Shown here in pieces: positions 42,413 through 54,745 of a DNA stretch of 64,000 nucleotides (within the stretch, counting starts at the first letter, position 1; every line of letters starts with the position of its first letter). The stretch spans positions 110,041,563 through 110,105,562 of the forward strand of contig CM041297.1 in the NCBI GenBank assembly GCA_023052935.1, in the 5' to 3' direction. This DNA is from Piezodorus guildinii (lineage: Eukaryota; Arthropoda; Insecta; Hemiptera; Pentatomidae). Made by a program: the position numbers and the translations under genes. The notes beneath the pieces were generated by a model that was given only the letters and a program-made list of their open reading frames with translations, had not been told where the DNA came from and ran no database searches.

Positions 42413-43130
42413 AAAAATTAAGTTTCTTTTCTTTTTTATTTTTCTGGAAGTTTTTCTTAATATTAACACTTAAATGAGCACACCTTAACTTCCCTTTGTG
42501 TTTATCTATTTTATTTCACAACCATTCACATCTATTAACGTTTCGGGATTGTTTCCCCATTCTCAAGACTTATTTTTTAAAAAAGATTTTCTCACATATA
42601 ACTCACTACTTCACTTCATAGCTCACTGCTATTCGTACACATGTTCATTGGCTTCATTGAAAAATTATATTTTCTGTGGTCCAAGCATAAAAAAATATTT
42701 TCTGAAATCTGAATTATAATACAGACGTCTGTATACACCGTATTAGAAAAGTAAATATGCCATTAAAGAAGTTATACAAGTTAATAGAATGTTATTAGAC
42801 CATAAACTTATGAAATATGTTATTTGTTATGTGGTAGGTTATGATGATTCAGTGTTGCCACCGTAAAGGTTATTTTATTCGCAAAAATTTAGAAACAATA
42901 TTACACGTACCAAACGTAAGTGGTTAATATAAATGGAAAGCTGTTACAAATCCATAAACTGACATTGTTATTAATTATAATCTCGGTTTCTGTTTTTTTT
43001 TTAAATTCTAAATCGGTCAAACATTGCATTTTAAACATAAATGACAACACATTCATATTATATACGAGCTAAGAGGGCTGGTCATTAGTTGCTAATAACG
43101 AAATAGTTATTTATATATTGATTTCACTTA
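42413..43130. other. No recognised gene
   Basis: AT-rich; a 73-codon plus frame at 42498-42719 is unrecognised. Confidence 0.4.
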
Positions 43131-43970
43131 CCTGTATATGAAATATATAGTAAGGAAAAGTATTGGAATCGTGAAAATTTTCGAATCCAAGTTTTCAACA
43201 TAAGACACGTTTTAGAGTCCTCTGAGTCGAAATAACCAAGCCTCGCTAAAAGGTCTGTGTGTGTGTAAATCCCGGGCGAAAACGAAAGGTGCTGTGGAAC
43301 TGAAATTTCACATTTAAGGCAACTAAAAACTTTTCCATCAAAATCAGCTGACCGGAAGATGTACTTTATACCGTGGATTTTGCACCTTTTTACGCTTTTT
43401 CCCAAAACGGCTCTAATGATTTTGATTAAACTCTATATATCGATGCAAAATTTGATGGGCTTTAATACCATGTAGGTTTCATTTTGATTGAAATAGTCTG
43501 ACAGGGCTTAAATGTCGATATTTCAACATTTCTTTCTCTTAAGTACCGTTAATTTTGTAGATTCGAAAATATTAACCATATCGTCTGATTAACATTGCTA
43601 AAAAACGAATAAATTTATAAGTTGAACGAATTCGATATCCAACTAAACGAGAAAACTACAAAAATATGTATTTAATGCAATTTTTTTGGTTTTGAACTTA
43701 AGAACTGTAATATACATATAATATACCGTTGGAATGCTAAAGATTTTAGAAAAAATATTATGTTATACATACTATTGTAAAAGTTAACGGAAAGTGATGA
43801 AAAGCCGATAAAACAAACTGATTGTCGTAGAACACATGTTCCTATTAAAATCCAATTTAAATAATTCTTTAACAATTTCCTTTCAGTTATAAATTTGTTT
43901 AAAAATACTTGAATGGATATAAATAATGGAGGTAAGTGAAAGTCGTGAGTCGCGAGTACCAGCTTTTTTT
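43131..43970 (+). repeat. Family F4, near-complete copy
   Basis: 5' end TTTCACTTACCTGTATATGA, 3' end GGAGGTAAGTGAAAGTCGTG at 43929 followed by a T-run. The (GT)n core near 43255 has four to five units. All conserved blocks are in order. Minus-strand frames at 43124-43405 and 43672-44031 are translations of the repeat, not genes. Confidence 0.85.
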
Positions 43971-45183
43971 TTGTTGTTTTGATAAATCTACTTATCATTT
44001 TTCTGATCCTAGAAGATAAGAATTCGTGCATGTCAGGTAAGATTTTTGCTATCTTAATCGCATCTTGCTTGTAAAACCTTGTATTTTTTAAACCAGTAAT
44101 AATATCTTCTTTCGATCGAAATATCTCTTCAGATTGTAATGTAATAAGTAAATATAATTACTATTCTATATCATGTAATAAAAGACGTAGTTCTATTAAA
44201 ATATACAATTTGTATGACCTGATACAGTGATTGTAATACAAAATATCATTTTATTTAAATAACCGGTTAAATTTCTCTATAGTTATCAACAATTTTACTA
44301 ATAAACTATTCCCTTGGTGTTCCAGTTTAGATACAGATCCGTTGGATCTAATTATGACCTCTATACTTGATGTTTATCAGCTCGTTTCGCCTGAACTAAT
44401 TAAGCTATCAACAGCAAACTGAAAATTAGCAAACCGCATGCTGGGCCAAACCGGAAATTCAAGGCAAATACTAAAACAGGCAGGGATAACAGATACAATT
44501 TGAACAAATTAACCTTTTAGAAAATTAGATGCCCTGAATTTGATAATTAACAATACTAAACAATTTCGAAATATCATTATACTAAAAATCATACATTTCA
44601 TCATTAATAAAATACAATAATTATTAAGAAATCGCGTTTGGAGTTTTTTTAAGATATTAAAAACATATATTTTGGAGAAAGAAACTTTTAAACAAAACTA
44701 TGATTATAAGTATGTAAAAAAAATAATTATTAGCAGGCGTTACAAAAAATTTCACCTAGAAAAAAATATCCAGTATCTTTCACTATTTCTTTTCTAACAT
44801 AATATTTTAATCTGCGTTCATTACTAGGGCTTAAAAAAAAATCACAAGATATAAAAAATAATTTGACAAAAAATACATACTGAATTGAAAAAATGAACAA
44901 TTTGTTGCATGTTATATGAATTAACTCCAGTGACGAATCTCTATAATAAAATTTATAAAGACTTTACGAAACTGCAGCGAACTTATTCCGGACTACTGCC
45001 TATACTAGTATATCGGTGATTTATGAACATTCAGAATTAATGTATCTTAGAACATTTACCCAAAACTGAAAATTTTGATCTTTAGCTCCGATGACTCGAA
45101 GTTTCCAAGATCTAATACTATCATTAAACTACGCAATTTTAACTTAAGCTACACATATACTATTAAAGTTTTTTTTAAATTTT
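43971..45183. other. No recognised gene
   Basis: AT-rich with no recognised motif. Confidence 0.4.
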
Positions 45184-45450
45184 TGTTTAACGTCACTTTA
45201 TGATACTGTGGCTAATCGGATGATGCTACAGTGGGAGTCCTAAATTTTGATTATCCAGGTTTAATTAGGATAGGGATCTTTAACGAGTACCTGACATCGC
45301 ACAGGCTCGGGACCACCTTTTTACGTCCCCTCCGAAGGACGGCATAACTAAGGATTTTTGTCTGCCATTAATAAATCCCAGGACCACATGCGGATTTAAA
45401 CCTGTGAACTTTGGCATAGAAGGCTGTTATGCTAGCTACCATGCTATAGG
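45184..45450 (-). mobile_element. SINE2 copy, minus strand
   Basis: TTTAACGTCACTTTATGATA at the tail end, CTAATCGGATGATGCTACAG, GGGATCTTTAACGAGTACCT, CCCTCCGAAGGACGGCATAA, and a B-box complement GGATTTAAACCTGTGAAC. Nearly full length. Confidence 0.85.
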
Positions 45451-45689
45451 CGATCACCAGACTATTTAAGGTGAAGCATGCTGATTAAAAATTACTTCAG
45501 GCAAGAGTTTCAAAATAATATGTATTAAGGTATCTTTTTGTTCCGTAATTAAAGCCGTTAAAGGTATACTAATATATCAATAATATATCATACAGAATAA
45601 TTTCTATTACTATTTCTATTTTGTTTTCAGATGGTTTGTATCCTTCATACAACAAATTTATTATCATCTACCTCAATCGTGATAATAAA

Positions 45690-46626
45690 AAAAATCTGGT
45701 GCGGGCAACACACGACTTTCACTTACCTCGATTTTTAAAATCAATGAAAGAATTTTCAAATACAGTTAGAGATAAAAATACGTGAAACTATTAAGGAATT
45801 AATCAAATTGAATTTATATATAAACATGTGTTTTATTAAAAAATCTATTATATTATTATCTAAAATAATCAGTTAATTTTATCTTCTTCTCATCACTCTC
45901 TATTAACTTCTAAAAGCTTGTGTATGAGATGATATTTTTTCTAAAATCTTTAGCTTTCCAACGGTATATCATACATGTATATTACTGCTCTTATGTTCAA
46001 AAACGAAAAATTTCATTAAAAATATATTTTTTCTGTTTTCTCCTTTAGTTGGGTATCGAATTTATTCAATTTATATATTTACCTGTTTTTCATCAGCGCT
46101 AACAAGATAATCTAGTTATTATTATTGAATCTAAAAAATTAAAGGTACTTTAGAGGAAGAAAATTTAAAATATCGGCATTTAAGCCCTGTCAGACCATTT
46201 TTATCCAAATAAAACCTACATGATATTAAAGCCCATTTAATTTTACATCGATATAGCGAGTTTAATCAAAATCGTCGGAACCGTTTTTGAGAAAATCGAA
46301 AAAAGGTGCAAAATGCATGGTATAAAGTGCCTCTTCTGGTAAGCTCATTTTGATGAAAAAAGTTTTGTCACGTCTCGGGCGTATAGTTGTCTTAAATATG
46401 AAATTTCAGTTTCATAGGACTTACCGTTTCCGCCCGGGAGTTACCACAGACACACACACACACAGACACACACACACACAGACACACACACACACACAGA
46501 CCTTTTTGCGGGACTTGGTTATTTGGACTCAGGGGACCCTAAAACGTGTATTTACGTTGAAAACTGGAATTCGAAAATTTTCACGATCGCAATACTTTCC
46601 TTACTATATATAGTAAGTGAAAGTAA
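45690..46626 (-). repeat. Family F4, complete copy
   Basis: Left end (family 3' end): ATCTGGTGCGGGCAACACAC, then GACTTTCACTTACCTC. Right end (family 5' end): TATATATAGTAAGTGAAAGT. The two copies of ACTTTCACTTAC are thus inverted. The microsatellite core at 46445-46500 is (CA)n with periodic GACA. The 87-codon frame at 46350-46613 merely reads through it. Confidence 0.85.
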
Positions 46627-47339
46627 AAATGTAGCATTGACACAAAATATCTCTATACATAATAATTTTAACCTGTATAAATATTTTACGAAATAACTCT
46701 ACCACGAACTGCAGATTTCTAGATATTAAGAACCTACATAAATTATAATGTACTTCATTAGACAGTAAGAAAGCAGAATGAGAGCTTATTGTGTTATCTA
46801 CAAAATAAACTGAGTTTTTACATTTTGTTAGTTAATGAATGGGAAGTTATTTATTTGATATTTCAGTTATATATCGATTACTAGCCACAAAAAGAGATTT
46901 AGCACTCACTTAAGACCTTTCACCTTTGGCACCGTAAAACATCTCGAGGACAAATCTGTTACGATGCATTATCCTGTGCTCAAGGACTCGGAGGCAAATA
47001 CAAAGGCACCCATGACAGAACTTGATATAGGTCGCTTGACTAAAAGCTCTTTCATAATTCAGCTGTTTCCCTATACAGGACGTTTTAAAAGGTATTTTAT
47101 AGTAAACATAGTAAGTCTAAAAAAAAAAACATAAAACCAGCTGTATTGTATTCATTCTCTGAAAAGCTAAGGCAATAAATATCTAATCACCAGTCAGTGA
47201 ACTAAAGGTTTTGAAAAGCGATTGTATCTAATATTTTTAATATGGATGTAAAGAAAGAAATAGCTGAAAGCGAAACGTTATTGTCAGGTTCCAAATTGAA
47301 TATAATTTTTCATTTAAGAACAACTGATATAAGAACAAA
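46627..47339. other. No recognised gene
   Basis: A mixed-composition patch at 46870-47080 is unassigned; the rest is AT-rich. Confidence 0.4.
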
Positions 47340-48480
47340 AGATCATAATTCTTATTAACAATGATATAAGAAGGAAATAAAAAAGTATACAATGAAACAA
47401 AAGAGTAAAATAAATAAATAACATCATATTAATAAATGTGTTGAATAAAACAAAACCTAAAAAATAATTGATTGTCTAAGTTAAATATTTATATTATATT
47501 ATATTGACACGAACAATAAATAGTAAAGTTTCTTGTATGTAAAATCTGATATTTGATTTAAAATATTAGCATTGTTGAGCGTCTATTTGGGAAGACAGAA
47601 TGTATTGGAACAATTGAAACTTGAAATTTTTTTAGTAAGCAAATGGGATTTTATGAACAAGAAAACATGGCATGGTTGGGAATAAGGGAGAGAGTACCCA
47701 GTGGTGAATCCTCCTGAAATTCAAACAGAAACTATTGTTTTATGCTAGGAGGTCTCTCATCCAACTAATTTTCAGCCTTCGCGGAGTTATGTCAGGGATG
47801 TCAGTTGTAGCTCTGTTTTGAACAAATTTGGTAATGTGCCCGTGTAGTTTGTCGTGAAATATTTTGTAAGTCATTCGAATGAGGTTTATTGTAGTCGGAA
47901 TGCGTAAGTCGGTATGAAGAGTATCGTTTAAAAGATAAGTTGGTGAGTTCGTTGTCGGTCTTATAAAGTTGGATTGAAAGGTTTTTATTTTTTGAATGAG
48001 TATCCTTTTAGCTGGTATGTAAATTTGGAAATATATAAATGTATATGTTAAGCTTCTGGCTTATGCATAATTTCGAGTGTTTATGTAGTATCGAATATTT
48101 TAGTCAGTGTCGAAAGTTTAGAGTTTTACGCTTTGCCTTGACGTAGGGTCCCCATGTAAATATTTGGTCTAAGATTAGTCCCAAGTACGTTACTGTATTT
48201 GAATGTGATATCGGGTGATTGTCTATATAAACTGGAGGGTAGATTCCGCGTCTTAGGGTAAATGTAACAACATGTTGTGACTTATCAGTATTTTAATGAG
48301 TAGGTACTAGATAGGGAGTTGTATAGAGTAGTAATGTGGACAAGAAAGGAATGATGTAGGCATGTAAGGGTCGAAATGACGCGATCTTATTTCAAGGGAG
48401 TGGACTGACGATTAAAATTGCTGAAGACTATGAATATAGGGAGGGAGATGGTAGTTTATAGTTTGGTGAAGGTATGATCC
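47340..48480 (-). mobile_element. CR1-like LINE 3' end, interrupted by Jockey
   Basis: The left part (47340-47640) matches the 3' UTR of the CR1-like copy at 54.2-54.5 kb (ACAATGAAACAAAAGAGTAA, CTGATATTTGATTTAAAATA). The right part (48300-48470) encodes the tail block (LQF.SSVHSLEIRSR) and shares AATGTGGACAAGAAAGGAAT with it. The two halves are separated by a Jockey fragment. Confidence 0.7.
47600..48298 (-). mobile_element. Jockey-clade LINE fragment nested in CR1-like LINE
   Basis: Minus-strand reading gives VTFTLRRGIYPPVYIDNHPI, then TVTYLGLILDQIFTWGPYV and, after a frameshift, PTNSPTYLLNDTLHTDLRIP and RRLKISWMRDLLA. It belongs to the same subfamily as the copy at 22.7-23.5 kb, including 3' UTR similarity. 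Exact boundaries and TSD could not be fixed. Confidence 0.75.
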
Positions 48481-49380
48481 TACAAAATATTATCTGCCAA
48501 TGGGGGGAAAGAGTTACTTTAACTAGCCGGTCATATGTGGGCTCTTCTGTGAATCGAGGACAAGTCTTAAAATTATGTTCATTATTCACCTTAAGCTGTC
48601 CTCAAGCACAGTCAATAAACTACCATACACCATTTAAAATACAATACCATATGTAATAAAACATACATATTAATTACAATACCTCTATCCTCTTGCAGAA
48701 GCTTCGGTTATGACCAACAGACAAACAATTAGGAAACTATTGTGTTGTGTATATATTTGGAAATATTTAAGACAGGCCTATCCTTTGTCCAGTATTTGAT
48801 AATTATGTAAGTTAAATTAAAAAGATGCCACTAGAATTAAGAGAATCAATAGTGAAATTTATATAAAGTCATTAAATGAGCCTTATTTAGTTTAGTACTG
48901 CGTTTAATGAATATGGTACGAAGTAGAGAATGCCATAAAACTAGGCTAATGGGAGTACTCAATTTAACAGGTTCCTTGAGGTATATATTGGAATCATGTT
49001 TAATGACACATTCTACCATCTTCAATGGGCGTTGTGGTAGCGTTTAATTCATACTGGATTCCTCCGAGGAACAAGTTCCGATTCAAGACAGTAGGTTGCG
49101 TGTTGGCTTAGCTCGCCTTGCTAACTCACGCAATATTCTCTTTAACTGCAGGTTGCAACTTTTTCAAGAAAACAAATTAAAAAATAAAGTTAATATTATA
49201 GTTACTCTGATAAGAAATCAGTACATTCTATTGTTAAAACACAACCTATCTTAAATGATTTTAAAATTTTAAATATCTTCAAAGGGTGTCAAATGATGAT
49301 TAAATAATGATATTGTAAAAGGAAATTGGCGTTAAAGTAATAAATTATCTAAATTATTCTAGATAATGAACAATCTACTA
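48481..49380. other. No recognised gene
   Basis: A 60-codon plus frame at 48474-48656 is unrecognised. AT-rich otherwise. Confidence 0.4.
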
Positions 49381-49382
49381 GA

Positions 49383-49512
49383 GCAATATGGGGTCATTTG
49401 TTGGGTACAGCCTTCTATGCCCAAGGTCGCAGGTTCAGACCTGGCAGGTGGCCTTTAGTTATACCGTCATTCGGAGGGGACAAATAAATGTTGGTCCCGA
49501 GCCTGTGTCATG
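49383..49512 (+). mobile_element. SINE2, 5' fragment
   Basis: TATGCCCAAGGTCGCAGGTT, then CAGACCTGGCAGGTGG and GTTATACCGTCATTCGGAGG match SINE2; the 3' half is missing. Confidence 0.7.
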
Positions 49513-49569
49513 TAAGAAAATGAGCCCTGTACTATTTATGCCTTAAACCAAAGTTAATGCGCCCTATAC

Positions 49570-49803
49570 TGATTAAACCTTCCAAAGGCCACGGGTTCAA
49601 ATCCGCAGATGGTCCTAGGATTTTTTAATGGGAGTAAAAATTCCTCAGTTATACCGTTCTTCGGAGGGGACGTTAAAAGGATGTCTCGTGCGATTTCAGG
49701 TACTCGTTAAACACCTCTATCCTAATAAAACCTGGATAGGCAAATTTAGCATTGTCCGATTAACCAGAGCAGCATAGAGTAAGTTTAATGAATACACCAA
49801 CAA
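49570..49803 (+). mobile_element. SINE2 copy
   Basis: B box GGGTTCAAATCC, GGTCCTAGGATTTTTTAATG, ACCGTTCTTCGGAGGGGACG, CTAATAAAACCTGGATAGGC and a short CAACAAAC tail. The head is truncated. Tandem with the fragment at 49383. Confidence 0.8.
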
Positions 49804-52200
49804 ACTAGATCATTATCATTAATTTATGGAACAAGCCAAATAAGGGAATCCAGATTTTAATTTACTTCTTCAAATTTTACCTAATTACAGCAACGTACAG
49901 GAGTATTTATTGATCTTTTTATTTCCAAAATACAAAAATCAAAACAAAATTCATTTTAAGTGAATAGTTGTACTTTCACTACACAAGTCTCAAAGTGATT
50001 TAAACAAAAATATGAAAATTAAAACTACAGCTAAAAGACAAGTAGTAGTTATTTGATTGGAGTGCATTTTCCCCAATAAAAATAGATCTGGTTGAGAAAA
50101 ACTGAAAACATATTTCAATTCTTAAAATTGTAGTTAACTCTACACTCCAATAAGAAAGAACAGTCGTTCTAAGCCGACACGACATTCTATTTTTGACACC
50201 GCCTGTTCTCCAAGTTCTAATATCCCCCAAAACCCAGTTAATACCAGGTGAGCGGGAAAACGGGCGGTGAAATATTGGATAAAGTTTCGCTCTGGAATTT
50301 AATCTTGCCATCAATGAAGGCCTGAGTCGCCGTAGAATTTCTGCTGGTCAGTAGCAAACTTTCCTTGTCTGAAACTTCTAAAGCGCAGTTTCTGACAATA
50401 ACCTTCGAACTTTGTAATGGATTTATGCTGGAACGTTACCCGAGATACTTGACATACTTTATATGATTGCATTTTACCTACTCAACTGCTCAGAGTAATG
50501 GGCAGAGTGAAACTTCATAAATCTAACTTTGACATAATTTGCCTTACGAGTCCTAAAAGCCGTTCAACTCCAGCATTTTTAAACTTTATATAAATTTCTA
50601 ATAAATAATCTTTATGGGTTTTCCAAATAGTAGTTTTTTTACGAAAAAATAAATGAAAAACATACATAGAGGAAAAGAAAAATCCTGAACAACTCAATAA
50701 TTGTTTATACATTTGGGTGAATTTTGGCAGCATAGCGAAAAAAGTTATCTATCTAATAACTGGTAAGTTGATTTATTTATTTATTGCTTAATTATATAAA
50801 TTTAAAATGAATAAAGTTTCGTAGAGGAAATAATTTAAACCATTTCAGAAGCTACTCGATGCAAAAAAACATTAAACAATATCGAATAATGACATCGATA
50901 AAACACGTGGTGATATTATTTCTCGTGGGTCATTCCATGCATAATCCTTCAGAAATCTCAGGATCTAAGATTTCACCTGGTTAATATTTAAAAAAATATA
51001 TATATTCAACTTGTTTGAGAAAAAAGTAATGTAAAATACGAAGTTCCAGTAAAAAAAAATATAATGAGCCAAAGCCAAATAGTTGAGAAAAAGCGTGATT
51101 TGGTTTTCGTAACTATGAAAAATGACAAAAGTACAATTTTACTTCTTTGAGGAAGTTCCGATGTTATGAAAATGCAAAAGTTTGGGTGCCTCTAAATTGA
51201 AAACTAGTTAAGATAGAATCTAGAAATTGTGTATATCATCCTAAACATCGTGGTAATTTTCATTAGTAAAAAAACATTATGTATTCCAATTTTTTTTTTC
51301 GTTTCCAGGAATTACTACAAGATCGAACGAAGGAGTGAAAAACAAAAAGTAAAAATTTTTATTGCCTCAATAACTAATATGTTTGTTGAATTGAAACTGT
51401 TTTGCGACATGATGGGTGTTATATCTATTATCTTAGGAACCGAAGTATTTCTATAAATAGAAATCATGAAGTTAAATAATTAAATATGTTTCTAACCGAA
51501 TACTTTCTTCCGAAAGAAAAGTAATACCATTGGCGTTAATGTGGCAAGAATATTGAGCAAACTAGAGTCAAACCAGGTCAGTTTGCAAAAGGTCAGTCTC
51601 GTGTTTGCCTGGATTAGTAAGCCTAAGCCGTGATCTCCAATGTTAGCAACAGATTGTTCATCATGTCTACTACATCTCTTCTTTATCTACGGTATCGTTT
51701 CCTAAATGTGGATCTTCAGACCAGATTTTCTATTGCCCAAGATCCCGAGAAGGCGATACAATTTGGTAAATACATTGATTGTTGCTAAATTAAGTGAAAC
51801 TATTTATCGTAAAAATCTAGTATATGCAATTTATACTGAAATGTTATTACACATTTAAAATAGTTTTATTTATAACGTTTCTTATCTCTGACCACATCTC
51901 TCCAACCAACTTATACATGGCTACCAGCGTACCGCCCAGATCAACTGATAACACAGCATTCTAATTTTAAGTTAAATGAAGTTGTCGAAGAGTTTTATTT
52001 TAAAATCAAAACATGACTTTTAGTGAAATCCGTTGTTAAAATAAACAAAAGAACTTTTAAATAAAGTTAGAGATGAAAAAAAGGTTGAAGAATTACATTG
52101 AGTTTTATTAAATAATCTACTATAGTATTGTATTATCCGCCACAATCGCTTAGTTGTATCCGGGTTTCAACACTCTTCATTACTTTCTACTTCTTATATT
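49804..52200. other. Interval without recognised gene
   Basis: Minus frames at 50000-50314 (104 codons) and 50515-50733 and a plus frame at 51229-51456 have no recognised motif. The first lies in a GC-richer patch (50160-50400) and is the best remaining candidate for non-repeat coding, but evidence is lacking. Confidence 0.4.
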
Positions 52201-52487
52201 TCGGTGGCGCGACAGGCCGTGTAGGCCCTTGGCCGCGCGGTGTAATCTAAGAGGAGAACACACATGCGTTACTCCATGAAATTTTTGTAGGGTAGGGTCA
52301 TCACTCCCTATGCCTATTTTTGTGAATGGGCATCGTTTTGGTTGACGGATCTCGCGTACCCAAGGGAGAGACTGTGGGTGAATTCCCATTTAGCAAAATG
52401 ATTGAAAAATCCCTCCGGGACTGGGATTCGAGCTCACAACCTTTGGCCTGGAGCCTAGCGCACTAGCCACTCAGCCACAGGCTCCCA
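52201..52487 (-). mobile_element. SINE3 copy 1 (tRNA-derived)
   Basis: The head is at the right end: on the minus strand GGGAGCCTGTGGCTGAGTGG (A box) and, around 52425, a B box complementary to GGGATTCGAGCTC. The body shares ACTCCCTATGCCTATTTTTG and GCGTACCCAAGGGAGAGACT-type blocks with copy 2. No coding. Confidence 0.8.
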
Positions 52488-52529
52488 GTTGATGTTTTTC
52501 ATTAAATGGTTAATTTTTTTTAATTTACA

Positions 52530-53133
52530 AAAACAAAACCTACATGATATTAAGGCATATTAAAATTTACTTCGATATAGGAAGTTTGCTCAAAAACAGG
52601 TCAAACGTTTTTTAGGAAAATGTGCAAAATGCATGGTATTAAATGGCTCTTCTGGTTTAACTATTTCGCTAAATAAATTGCTATAACAACTTAGGCATAA
52701 GAATTCTAAAGTATGAAATTTCAGTTTTACACAGCTTATCGTTTTCGAGCTAGACTAACACTCATAACAGAGAGACCTTTTTACGAAGTTTGGAGGGATA
52801 ACCTGTAACAGAGTGGCTAGCATAACAGTCTCCTATGCCAAAGGTCACGAGTTGAAACCCGCAGGTGGTCCTAGGATTTTTTACTCCCATTAAAAAATCC
52901 TTAGTTAGGCCGTTCTTCGGAGGTGAGGTAAAGAGGTGGTCCCGGGCCTGCGACTCCCACTGTAGCATCGTACGATTAGCCACAGTAGCATAAAGTGACG
53001 TTAAATGAACAAACGGGATTTGGTCATTTGACTCAAAGGAATCTAAACCGCTTATTTCCGGCGAAAACTCGAAAATTTCCACGATCGCAATAATTTCCCT
53101 TACTATATATTTCATATTTAGTTAAGTGAAAGT
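52530..53133 (-). repeat. Family F4 5' half, split by SINE2
   Basis: AAAACCTACATGATATTAAG to the left and TCCACGATCGCAATAATTTC, then TAGTTAAGTGAAAGTAAAA to the right are the two sides of a minus-strand F4 copy. Its (CA)n core is almost lost (near 52760). Confidence 0.8.
52804..53012 (+). mobile_element. SINE2 inserted in F4
   Basis: GAGTGGCTAGCATAACAGTC, AAGGTCACGAGTTGAAACCC, GGTGGTCCTAGGATTTTTTA, CGTACGATTAGCCACAGTAG and a short AAATGAACAA tail; an internal segment is deleted. Flanked by the imperfect repeat ACGAAGTTTGG (52793-52803) and ACGGGATTTGG (53013-53023). Confidence 0.8.
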
Positions 53134-53860
53134 AAAAGTTTTAATAAATAGTGTCATTTGTGAAATATTCAGTTTACGCGAATCCTACCTACCCTTTTTT
53201 GCAGCTATATAAAGGCAAATGAAAGGGGATGCGAAAGAGGAAATTGTAGGGCAAAGCCAGGGTTGTTAAGAGGCTCCGGACAAAAGTTTGTAAGTGGCTT
53301 GGTGGAGAACTTTCCACTTAGAGCGGACCAATTACATGGAAGGGAGTATGTAACTACGAACAACAAGGGTAACTGGGTAGCTTCGGGTAGCAATTACATC
53401 AGCGTCTACTCTTGACCCTTGCAACGGTCAACTTGCCCAACAGCCTTATCTCTTCATAGATCGCTATAACATAATAGCGGGGTAAGTTGGGCTGAGGTTA
53501 TGGAGTCAGGTATGTCGGTGTAATCGAGGTTCATGAGACCATTTGCTTTTTCGATGATTTGAATGAGGTTATTGGTAGACTATATTATTGATAGACTACA
53601 GGCTAAGTTATTGGTCAGACTCTGTAGAGTTTGCTATCAAAAAGCAAACGCATATATTATCCACCTTTTAACTTTATACATCTGATTTGTCTGAGGACAC
53701 TTTTCGTGTATTACTATGTTACTACAAATAATACAAATAACCCAGCAATGTAAGATGAGTTATTCCGTTAGATGAGAAATAGACCTATCACCTTCACTGT
53801 AGTGATTTTTTTTTTCAATTCGTGACACCTAATTGTTTCAGTGAGTTTTAAAATTATTTT
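53134..53860. other. Mixed-composition interval, no recognised gene
   Basis: GC-richer unique DNA at 53200-53520; minus frame 53205-53393 has no recognised motif. Confidence 0.4.
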
Positions 53861-53870
53861 AGAATAGAAT

Positions 53871-54164
53871 TTTTTTTTCTCTCTGGTGCGACAGCCGTGT
53901 AGAACCTAGGCAGCGTGATGTAATCTTCTGAGAGATATGCTCACGGTTCTCGGTGAGATTTACAGGGTAGGTTCATCACTCCCTACACCTATTTTTGTGA
54001 GTGGCCACCTTTTGGCTGACGGGTCAGTCATACCCGGGGGGGAGGCTGTGAGTGAATCCCATTTAATTACATACTTATAAAAGCCCCGCCGGGACTGGGA
54101 TTCAAACTCACAACCTTTAGCATAAGAGGCTAGCGCGCTATCCACTCAGGCACGGGCTCCCCTA
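53871..54164 (-). mobile_element. SINE3 copy 2 with 10-bp TSD
   Basis: Same head and body as copy 1: CTATCCACTCAGGCACGGGC at the right end, GGGATTCAAACTCACAACC as the B-box complement, and ACTCCCTACACCTATTTTTG in the body. It is flanked by AGAATAGAAT at 53861-53870 and 54165-54174, although that motif is itself repetitive on the right. Confidence 0.8.
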
Positions 54165-54169
54165 AGAAT

Positions 54170-54745
54170 AGAATAGAATAGGAAATAATTTTTATTCTAG
54201 GACAGTGTCTCTTAAGAACAAAATATACGTACGATTAAGATATATAAACGATGTGTCTGGCCAAAAGACCAAAGGATCATAAAAAGTATACAATATGGCA
54301 AAAACGTAAAATGAATAAATAACTTCTGATATATAAATTTGTTGAACAAATTTAACAATAAATAAGTTGATTAATTAAGTTAAATTTGAATAATAAATGT
54401 TCTTTTTTTTTTGAGGCCTGATATTTGGTTTGAAATATTAGCACATTTGAAAGTCTGTTTGGAAAGAGAGGAGATATTAGAGCAGCTGGTATTTAATGCA
54501 GGTAGAAAAGAAACATGGCATGGCGGATATGATTAGGTAGGGAATTCCTGAGAGTAGTAACGTGGACAAGAAAGGAATAATAAAAAGATTTAGTTCTATG
54601 GGTCGTAATATAAAGGTCAGAATAGCGCGATCTTCTTTCAAGGGAGTGGACCGACGTTTTAAATTGCAGAAGAATGTGGATAAAGGGAGGGAACTGGTAA
54701 TTAATGGTTTAGTAAAGATATAATCCTAGGAGATACCTCTTCGGA
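54170..54745 (-). mobile_element. CR1-like LINE 3' end
   Basis: Minus-strand translation of 54500-54670 gives LQFKTSVHSLERRSRYSDLY, then ITTHRTKSFYYSFLVH and RNSLPNHIRHAM, aligning with the tail of the intact ORF2 at 8957. The 3' UTR resembles the 8.75-kb element (TTTTTATTCTAGGACAGTGT on the plus strand) and ends in TTCTA-type repeats. Confidence 0.8.

Noticed and set aside
46350..46613. 87-codon frame with repeated HTQTH residues
   Set aside because: It is the translation of the (CA)n core of F4.
50000..50314. 104-codon minus-strand frame as a gene
   Set aside because: Not recognised; ends in low-complexity translation. Kept only as an unassigned interval.
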